Assembly (NCBI GenBank): GCA_024279915.1
Contig: JAJRRB010000023.1
Location: forward strand, 1-45,863
DNA length: 45,863 nt
Source: Deltaproteobacteria bacterium
GTDB taxonomy: Bacteria > Desulfobacterota > Desulfuromonadia > Desulfuromonadales > BM103
Reading direction: 5' to 3'
Each line of letters starts with the position of its first letter. The stretch's first letter is position 1. The notes under the pieces were generated by a model. That model did no database searches. It was not told the origin of the DNA and saw only the letters and a list, made by a program, of their open reading frames with translations. Shown one piece after another: positions 40,562 through 45,863 of this stretch. The translations under genes were made by a program, and so were the position numbers.

Positions 40562-40723
40562 GCAGCCTGTCGGACAATCAATAAACTGGCTGCAAATTCG
40601 TCTGTTTGGTCCATATCTCAGCTCCTTTTCGACCAATAGCTACGGCTATTACTCTCAAATGAGCTAAAATCTGGCCTCAAACATTCAAAATTTCGCTTCG
40701 GCCCTGATTGTCCGACAGGCTGC
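40562..40723. mobile_element. MITE-like element with 19-bp perfect terminal inverted repeats
   Basis: GCAGCCTGTCGGACAATCA (40562-40580) and its exact complement at 40705-40723 bound a 162-bp segment without a reading frame. An internal hairpin AATAGC-TACG-GCTATT lies at 40635-40650. No clear target duplication is visible. It fills most of the 282-bp gap before tolQ. Confidence 0.75.
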
Positions 40724-40757
40724 AGGCTCGAAACCTCAACGTTTAAGGAGAATACTC

Positions 40758-41429
40758 TTGGAACTGGTACTCAACGCCGGACCGGTGGTCAAGCTGGTCT
40801 TGCTGATTCTGGTCTATTTTTCCGTGGTCTCCTGGGCCATTATTTTCTACAAGCAGTTGGTTATCCATCGTGCGATTCGCGATTCGGAGCGTTTCCTCGA
40901 CTTTTTCTGGTCGAAGAAACGTTTTGATGCCATCGGTCAAGGGCTGGATGATTACCGTCATTCACCGCTCACGGTGCTCTTTCGGGAAGTTTACAGCGAA
41001 CTGGCTCAGAACCGGCGTCAGGCAGACGGTCAGGAGGCAGACACTCTGGTTGCCGATCTCGGCGAACAGGAAAGGGTTGCTCGTGTACTGCGCCGTTCCA
41101 CAACATCGGAAGGCCATCGCCTTGAAAAGTATCTTTCCTTTTTAGCCACCACAGGTTCGGCCGCGCCCTTCATCGGTCTGTTCGGCACGGTCTGGGGTAT
41201 CATGGATGCGTTTCATGATATTGGCACCACTGGCAACGCTTCACTGGCCGTGGTTGCACCGGGGATTTCTGAAGCTCTGGTGGCCACGGCAATCGGCCTG
41301 GTGGCGGCGATCCCGGCCGTTATCGGCTACAACCACTTTATTAACAAGATCAATGTTTTGACTGGTGAGATGGATAACTTCTGCCAGGAGATGTTGAACA
41401 TTGTCCAGCGCATGAGTCAGGGTCGCTAA
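40758..41429 (+). CDS. tolQ: Tol-Pal system proton channel subunit TolQ
   Basis: 223 residues from TTG at 40758 with AAGGAG upstream. Three membrane helices: about 9-30, and the conserved pair FLATTGSAAPFIGLFGTVWGIMDAF and LAVVAPGISEALVATAIGLVAAIPAVIGYN. TolQ and TolR form the ion channel that energises TolA to pull on Pal at the division site. It is the first gene of the tol operon and is followed by tolR with one base between them. Confidence 0.94.
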   Translation: MELVLNAGPVVKLVLLILVYFSVVSWAIIFYKQLVIHRAIRDSERFLDFFWSKKRFDAIGQGLDDYRHSPLTVLFREVYSELAQNRRQADGQEADTLVADLGEQERVARVLRRSTTSEGHRLEKYLSFLATTGSAAPFIGLFGTVWGIMDAFHDIGTTGNASLAVVAPGISEALVATAIGLVAAIPAVIGYNHFINKINVLTGEMDNFCQEMLNIVQRMSQGR

Positions 41430-41430
41430 G

Positions 41431-41853
41431 ATGGAAGTCGGTCAAAATGGAAATCGCCGGCGCGCCATGCTGGCACAGATCAATGTGACTCCTTTTGTCG
41501 ATGTCATGCTGGTTCTGCTGATTATTTTCATGATTACCGCACCGATGATGGAAAAGGGTGTGGATGTCGCCCTGCCGGAAATCGAAAACGCGCCAAACCT
41601 CTCAGCAATTAAAGAGCCGCTGGTGATTACCGTGACCCGTAAGGGGAAAATCATGGTTGGCAGCAATCAGGTTGAAACAGCGGCCAAGCTGACCCCGGTT
41701 TTGCTGCAGATTTTAAGCGAACGCGACGATAAAACCGTCTATCTCGAAGCAGATAAAGAGGTGCCCTATGGTCAGGTGGTCAAGGTGATGGCAGCCGTCA
41801 AGCGGGCCGGCGTGACCAAGCTTGGCATGGTTGCCCAGGAACCGGAGAAGTGA
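41431..41853 (+). CDS. tolR: Tol-Pal system protein TolR
   Basis: 140 residues. One membrane helix with the proton-carrying Asp24 in [21 protein letters not shown], then a periplasmic domain ([28 protein letters not shown]...). Member of the ExbD/TolR family; it pairs with TolQ, and the neighbouring genes fix the Tol assignment. 16 nt separate it from the tolA-like gene. Confidence 0.94.
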   Translation: MEVGQNGNRRRAMLAQINVTPFVDVMLVLLIIFMITAPMMEKGVDVALPEIENAPNLSAIKEPLVITVTRKGKIMVGSNQVETAAKLTPVLLQILSERDDKTVYLEADKEVPYGQVVKVMAAVKRAGVTKLGMVAQEPEK

Positions 41854-41869
41854 GTAAGCGAGCAGTCTG

Positions 41870-42712
41870 ATGTCAGTTGCACCTTTACGTCAATTCAATA
41901 CCTTTCATAGCGACCCGAAGTTCGGTCGTCTGCTGCTGGTCTCCCTGATCGCCCATGGCCTGATCTGGGTGGCCTTCAGTATCGACTTGTTTGGTACCAA
42001 CACTCGACCCAAGCCGCCGATCTATTATGTCGACCTGATTCATAAGCCGGTTCTTAATCCTCAGGCTGGTCGTCCCGATCCGCGTCCGGCCAAAAAACCG
42101 AAGGCGGCAACGGTCAAACGCACGGTGCAGACTGCTGCCCCAACTGTCACGAAGAAACCAACCAAGCCTGCCGTAAAACCATTGGTCAAGCCAGCGAAAG
42201 TGGTCAAACCAAAGCCGGTGCCAAAACCAACCACAAAGATCGATCAACGCAAAGAGCAGAAGGTGCAGAGCGCTCTTGATGAGATTCGTGAGCGTCAGGC
42301 GCGCCAAGCCGAACGCGATGCGTTAAAAGATAAGCTGGCCAAGCTGCGTGATTCCGCGGGTGCGGCGACTGTTGCCGCCGATGTGCCGGTGGGTATGCCT
42401 GATGGTACAGGAGATGAGGCAGGTATTGCTGTTGTGGCTTTTGTGCAGGCCTTTATCCAGCAGAACTGGGCGCTATCACGGTATCTGATTGACCAGTCGC
42501 GCATCGCGAACATCGAGGCCAAAGCAACCCTGGTCTACTCGGCGGCAGGAAAACTGATTCGTTACCGGATCAACACCCCCTCGGGCAATCAACAGTTTGA
42601 TGATTCATTGAAAAAGGCCATTATCAAGTCGCAGCAGCTCCCGCAGCCACTACCGAAAATTCTGGAGTTGAACGTGACCTTTAATCTTAAAGAAATGGCC
42701 GGGAGAAACTAA
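41870..42712 (+). CDS. tolA: TolA/TonB-like energy-transducing protein
   Basis: 280 residues. An N-terminal membrane anchor (LLLVSLIAHGLIWVAFSIDLF, about 21-41) is followed by a Pro/Lys/Val-rich linker (KPAVKPLVKPAKVVKPKPVPKP), a charged coiled segment (RKEQKVQSALDEIRERQARQAERDALKDKL) and a C-terminal TonB/TolA-type domain (AFVQAFIQQNWALSRYLIDQ ... SGNQQFDDSLKKAIIKSQQLPQPLP). It links the TolQR motor to TolB/Pal through the periplasm. The linker mixes TonB- and TolA-like features; context favours TolA. Confidence 0.86.
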   Translation: MSVAPLRQFNTFHSDPKFGRLLLVSLIAHGLIWVAFSIDLFGTNTRPKPPIYYVDLIHKPVLNPQAGRPDPRPAKKPKAATVKRTVQTAAPTVTKKPTKPAVKPLVKPAKVVKPKPVPKPTTKIDQRKEQKVQSALDEIRERQARQAERDALKDKLAKLRDSAGAATVAADVPVGMPDGTGDEAGIAVVAFVQAFIQQNWALSRYLIDQSRIANIEAKATLVYSAAGKLIRYRINTPSGNQQFDDSLKKAIIKSQQLPQPLPKILELNVTFNLKEMAGRN

Positions 42713-42714
42713 GT

Positions 42715-44013
42715 ATGTTGTTGCGCGGGTTCATTGTCTGTCTGGTCTGTTGTGCCTTACCGTGGTCGGTTATGGCCGCCACAGACATCGAAATTTCATC
42801 TCCTGGTGAGCAGTCGATCCCGCTGGCCCTGACCTGGCTTTTGCCGACCCAGGGAACGCAATCGGCTAAGGTGGCCGCAGAGTTCAATGAAGTCCTCGAC
42901 GCTGATCTTGATTTATCGGGCCTGTTTCGTTTTGTCAGCCAAGCTGCTTTTCTCGATGATGCCAAACACATTGGTCTTTACAGCACCCAGGTCAACTTTC
43001 CGCAGTGGCGCATGCTTGGTGCCGAAACACTGATCAAGGGCACCTATTCTCTGGACGGTGAAAAACTGGTTGTCGAAGCGCGCCTTTTTGATGTTGTCAA
43101 CCGTCGCCTGTTGACCGGTCGCCGCTATGTCGGCGAGCGCAAAGATGTACGGCGCATGGCGCACGCCTTTGCTGATCTGGTGCTCAAAGAGTTAACCGGT
43201 GAAGAGGGACCATTCAGTGCGCGTATCGCTTATATCTCCAACCAGAGCGGAGACAAGGAGCTCTGGTTGATGGATGTCGATGGCAAGCGCCCGTTGCGGT
43301 TGACCAACCATCGCTCCATCGTGCTCAATCCGGACTTTTCACCGCGCGGTAAAGAAATCTTGTTTACCTCGTATCGAGCCAATAACCCCGATCTCTACCG
43401 CAAGGAAATCTATTCCGGCAAGGAGGCCAAGATTTCCTACAAACAGGGCCTCAATGTGGCCGGCCGCATGGCTCCGAACGAGCGCGAGATTGCCCTGACC
43501 CTCTCAAAAGACGGCAACCCGGAAATCTATCTGATTGGTACCAGTGGTCGGGTGCGTAAGCGTGTGACCAATAGCTGGGGGATTGACAGTGATCCCAGTT
43601 GGAGTCCAGACGGCAGCCAGCTGGCTTTTATCTCCAACCGTCAGGGTAATCCGCATGTCTTTATTACTGATATCTTTTCTGGAAAAACGGAACGATTGAC
43701 CCGTCGTGGCAAGTACAACGCCACGCCTGCCTGGAGTCCCAAGGGGGACCGGATTGCCTTCACTCGCCAGGAAGGTGGACGTTTTGATATCTATACGGTT
43801 AATACTGATGGTAGTGATGAGCGCCGTCTGAGCTTTGGCCCAGGCAACAGCGAACACCCGCGCTGGAGCCCTGATGGGCGGTTTATCATCTATTCGTCAG
43901 ACAAGGCAGGCAATCGGGCGATCTATGTCATGCGAGCTGATGGAACCGGCGCCCGGCGACTGACAAATGCGAAAAGCGACAGTCGTCATCCGGCCTGGTC
44001 GCCTCGCTGGTAA
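42715..44013 (+). CDS. tolB: Tol-Pal system beta-propeller protein TolB
   Basis: 432 residues. Signal peptide about 1-21 (..CALPWSVMA), N-terminal alpha/beta domain (FNEVLDADLDLSGLFRF..), then WD40-like/PD40 propeller repeats: RIAYISNQSGDKELWLMDVDG, FSPRGKEILFTSYRANNPDLY, WSPDGSQLAFISNRQGNPHVF, WSPKGDRIAFTRQEGGRFDIY, WSPDGRFIIYSSDKAGNRAIY. Periplasmic; it binds Pal and TolA. Two bases separate it from tolA. A separate promoter region follows before pal. Confidence 0.95.
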   Translation: MLLRGFIVCLVCCALPWSVMAATDIEISSPGEQSIPLALTWLLPTQGTQSAKVAAEFNEVLDADLDLSGLFRFVSQAAFLDDAKHIGLYSTQVNFPQWRMLGAETLIKGTYSLDGEKLVVEARLFDVVNRRLLTGRRYVGERKDVRRMAHAFADLVLKELTGEEGPFSARIAYISNQSGDKELWLMDVDGKRPLRLTNHRSIVLNPDFSPRGKEILFTSYRANNPDLYRKEIYSGKEAKISYKQGLNVAGRMAPNEREIALTLSKDGNPEIYLIGTSGRVRKRVTNSWGIDSDPSWSPDGSQLAFISNRQGNPHVFITDIFSGKTERLTRRGKYNATPAWSPKGDRIAFTRQEGGRFDIYTVNTDGSDERRLSFGPGNSEHPRWSPDGRFIIYSSDKAGNRAIYVMRADGTGARRLTNAKSDSRHPAWSPRW

Positions 44014-44053
44014 CAAATATTCGGCTATAATTTCCTAAAGTTTCAGCGAGTTG

Positions 44054-44082
44054 TTGTTATTTGCTCGACAGCTCGCTATAAT
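44054..44082 (+). promoter_or_regulatory. Sigma70-like promoter of pal-cpoB
   Basis: TTGTTA (44054-44059), a 17-nt spacer and a perfect TATAAT (44077-44082), 85 bp before the pal ATG. A second TATAAT at 44026-44031 has no good -35. Pal is abundant, which fits its own promoter. Confidence 0.65.
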
Positions 44083-44167
44083 GCGGCCCTCAATGAATTT
44101 AGTCGGCCTCTCTGTTCTCGTCAATGAGATGCTATGAACCTCTGTCTTACTTGCAAGGAGCCCCCCA

Positions 44168-44692
44168 ATGAAAGCAACGCAAATGTTCAAGATCGCCCTG
44201 GTTGTCCTGTTTCTCTTCGGTGGCCTCGTCGGCTGTGCTAAGCCTGTCACTGATGACCAGACCAATGTTACTCAGTCCGATATGAGTCAGCAACAAGATG
44301 CCAAGCCCGCCGTCGATAAGCCAATGCATCACGACGCAGTACCGAGCCACGATCAGATGGCTGGCCTGAAGCGCATTAGTTTTGATTTTGACCAATTTAC
44401 CCTTTCTGCTGCAGCCCGCAGTATTCTTGGTGATAATGCTAAGTACCTGAAAGCCAACAGCGGCGTTAAGGCGGTTATCGAAGGACATTGCGACGAGCGC
44501 GGTTCTGATGAATACAACCTGGCCCTCGGCGAAAGTCGCGCCATTGCCGCAAAGAACTATCTGGTCTCCCTGGGTATCAGCGCCAAGCGTCTTTCCGTCA
44601 TCTCCTACGGCGAATAGAAACCCCTGAGCAGTGGTTCTGGCGAAAGTGCCTGGGCACAAAATCGGCGTGCGGAATTCAAGGCAGTCAATTAA
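44168..44692 (+). pseudogene. pal: Peptidoglycan-associated lipoprotein Pal, interrupted by an in-frame TAG near the C-terminus
   Basis: Lipoprotein signal with lipobox LVGC (Cys23), an acidic/His-rich linker, and the OmpA-like domain RISFDFDQFTLSAAARSILGDNAKYL ... VIEGHCDERGSDEYNLALGESRAIAAKNYLVSLG. TAG at 44615-44617 (codon 150) follows SYGE. The same frame then continues KPLSSGSGESAWAQNRRAEFKAVN to TAA at 44690-44692, exactly the normal Pal end (SYGEEKP..AWAKNRR). GAG to TAG by one G-to-T change explains it; a protein ending at the stop would lose 24 C-terminal residues including the last strand. Pal anchors the outer membrane to peptidoglycan. Second gene in the window with this kind of lesion. 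Confidence 0.9.
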
Positions 44693-44748
44693 TTAGTCCA
44701 AGAGATTAGATTACATCGATGCTTGCTGCGTCGAGGTGGGAGTTATTC

Positions 44749-45606
44749 ATGTTTCGAGTTCGTTTCCTTGGTGTTCTGCTTCTTGGCCTGTTGTTGAGTA
44801 GTTGTGTGGTCACTGAGCAGGACCTGCAGATGCAGCGCGATCTGCTGGAAATGAAGCGTCGACTCGGTGATGCCGAGCGAGCTCTTAAAGAACTACAGGA
44901 CGACACCTCGGGTGGTGTCAGAGCGCATATCGAGACTCTGGCACGCAATCAGGCCGATTTTCAGGCTGAACTTGATGGTGTGCGTGTTGACCTGCAGTCG
45001 ATGCAGGGACGCAGTGGCGACCAGGAGCGGGTCAATGATGATCTGCGTCAGGATCTGGTCCTGTTACGCGATGAACTGAGTCTGCAGATTACCGATCACG
45101 AGCTGCGCTTGGCGCAACTGGAAACTGGTGGTGCTGCACTTAACTCTGCAACGACTGATCCGTCGATTCCTGTGGTTGTTTCACCTGCTGGCAAACCTCC
45201 GGCTGAAACAGGTAAAAAGGTGTCGTCGACTCCGGTGGGAGAAAGTGCCCCGGAGCTCTACGAGCGGGCGCTCAAAAAAATTCGTGAAGAGCAGGACTTT
45301 GCCGCTGGTCGCGAGTTGATGGAAACCTTTCTCAAGCGTTATCCAGGCGATGATCTTGCGATTAACGCAGCTTACTGGGTTGGCGAAACCTATTATGCTG
45401 AGAAAAACTACGAAAAAGCGATTCTGCAGTTTGATGAGATTATCCAGAAATATGGTGAACAACCGAAGGTTGCCTCAGCCATGCTCAAGCAGGCAATGGC
45501 CTTTGAGGCCTCTGGTGACAAAGCTACGGGGCGTTTGCTGCTGCAGCGTGTGATTGAGCGTTTTCCGCTCTCTGGAGAGGCGGAAAAAGCCAAGCAAATG
45601 CTATAA
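44749..45606 (+). CDS. cpoB: Cell division coordinator CpoB (YbgF)
   Basis: 285 residues from the ATG at 44749 (GGTGGGAG upstream; an earlier in-frame ATG at 44719 is rejected because it destroys the signal). Lipobox LLSSC at Cys19 makes this a lipoprotein form. A coiled coil (about 25-130: QRDLLEMKRRLGDAERALKEL ...) is followed by a Pro/Thr-rich linker and C-terminal TPRs (APELYERALKKIREEQDFAAGRELMETFLKRYPGDDLAINAAYWVGETYYAEKNYEKAI). It regulates Tol-Pal and PBP1B during constriction in known systems. Last protein gene of the tol-pal locus. Confidence 0.92.
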   Translation: MFRVRFLGVLLLGLLLSSCVVTEQDLQMQRDLLEMKRRLGDAERALKELQDDTSGGVRAHIETLARNQADFQAELDGVRVDLQSMQGRSGDQERVNDDLRQDLVLLRDELSLQITDHELRLAQLETGGAALNSATTDPSIPVVVSPAGKPPAETGKKVSSTPVGESAPELYERALKKIREEQDFAAGRELMETFLKRYPGDDLAINAAYWVGETYYAEKNYEKAILQFDEIIQKYGEQPKVASAMLKQAMAFEASGDKATGRLLLQRVIERFPLSGEAEKAKQML

Positions 45607-45651
45607 AGTCAGTAAAAACTCAAGTGAATTAAAAGGTGCGGTAAAAAGAAG

Positions 45652-45681
45652 TTGACAAGATAGTGCGGGTCAGTTTATAAA
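45652..45681 (+). promoter_or_regulatory. Strong promoter for the tRNA genes
   Basis: Perfect TTGACA (45652-45657) and TATAAA (45676-45681), 18-nt spacer (17 if TTATAA is taken). It lies 11 bp before the tRNA-Lys 5' end. Confidence 0.75.
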
Positions 45682-45692
45682 ACGCCCTCTGT

Positions 45693-45768
45693 GGGCCGGT
45701 AGCTCAGTTGGTAGAGCATCTGACTTTTAATCAGATGGTCGTGGGTTCGATCCCCCCCCGGCTCACCA
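45693..45768 (+). tRNA. tRNA-Lys (anticodon UUU)
   Basis: A complete 76-nt cloverleaf with encoded CCA. Acceptor GGGCCGG pairs with CCGGCTC (one G-U). The D-arm is GCTC AGTTGGTAG AGC. The anticodon stem is TCTGA/TCAGA with loop CTTTTAA, anticodon TTT. The T-stem is GTGGG with loop TTCGATC and CCCCC, which leaves a U-C mismatch at pair 50-64. That mismatch would disappear if position 50 were G. Confidence 0.93.
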
Positions 45769-45776
45769 TTTTTAAA

Positions 45777-45811
45777 TCCGCACCCAGTAGTGTTAAACTG
45801 CTGGGTGCGGA
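45777..45811 (+). terminator. Hairpin between the two tRNA genes
   Basis: A 14-bp stem TCCGCACCCAGTAG (45777-45790) with CTGCTGGGTGCGGA (45798-45811), one G-U pair and a 7-nt loop. Only a weak T-rich tail follows (AACATTTT), so it may be a terminator or a processing signal. Confidence 0.5.
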
Positions 45812-45823
45812 AACATTTTAAAT

Positions 45824-45863
45824 GTCCCTATCGTCTAGCCTGGCCCAGGACACCGCCCTTTCA
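45824..45863 (+). tRNA. tRNA-Glu (anticodon UUC), 5' part
   Basis: GTCCCTATCGTCTAGCCTGG then CCCAGGACACCGCCCTTTCA matches the 5' half of bacterial tRNA-Glu: acceptor strand, D-arm and anticodon stem with loop CTTTCA, anticodon TTC. The window ends in the anticodon loop, so the rest is missing. Confidence 0.85.

Overview
This window is an origin-proximal chromosomal segment of a Gram-negative bacterium. The gene order and the proteins suggest a Desulfuromonadales/Geobacter-type delta-proteobacterium. The run atpX-atpF-atpH-atpA-atpG-atpD-atpC, bactofilin, parB-parA, rsmG-mnmG-mnmE-jag-yidC-yidD-rnpA-rpmH and then dnaA-dnaN-recF-gyrB-gyrA is the order I know from that group; that assignment is from memory of the families and was not searched. 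Split b/b' ATP synthase subunits without atpB/atpE alongside, a full Tol-Pal locus and a YidC with a large periplasmic domain all fit an outer-membrane-bearing organism.

Layout. 1-5.2 kb: the end of tatC, a DsbA-fold thiol protein, a two-gene ABC exporter, a GntR/FCD repressor divergent from a minimal potassium-channel-like protein, and a TIM-barrel sugar isomerase-like enzyme. 5.2-11.2 kb (minus strand): the F1/stalk ATP synthase operon. 11.3-20.6 kb (minus strand): bactofilin, ParB, ParA, RsmG, MnmG, two perfect parS sites, MnmE, Jag, YidC, YidD, RnpA and L34. 20.6-22.5 kb: the replication origin region, with two perfect DnaA boxes before dnaA and a DnaA-trio plus AT-rich stretch between dnaA and dnaN. 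22.5-32 kb (plus strand): dnaN, recF, gyrB, gyrA, a TPR protein, gpsA and a periplasmic cyclophilin. 32-40.5 kb: a mixed region with an EEP-family protein, nth, a class A penicillin-binding protein, pyk, queC, folE2 and a small glycosyltransferase-like protein, separated by palindromic intergenic repeats. 40.7-45.6 kb: tolQ-tolR-tolA-tolB-pal-cpoB. The end holds tRNA-Lys(UUU) and the start of tRNA-Glu(UUC). Transcription diverges from the dnaA region, as expected for replication leaving an origin there.

Main points for a second look. (1) gyrB carries an in-frame TAA and pal an in-frame TAG. Each sits where a Glu codon is expected, so each is explained by one G-to-T change, and the downstream frames are intact. 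The T-stem of tRNA-Lys has a mismatch that a G-to-T change would also explain. This is either a systematic sequence artefact or real damage to essential genes. (2) A 13-bp palindrome core (GTATACAGTATAC) lies across the promoter of the GntR/FCD gene and recurs just upstream of the ATP synthase operon, which suggests an undescribed regulatory link. (3) The origin looks bipartite. (4) A 32-bp cluster of three DnaA-box-like sequences occurs twice, 6.5 kb apart. (5) Several MITE/REP-like elements and a 48-codon reading frame lacking a normal start sit between genes. No CRISPR array, prophage, transposase or defence system was seen.
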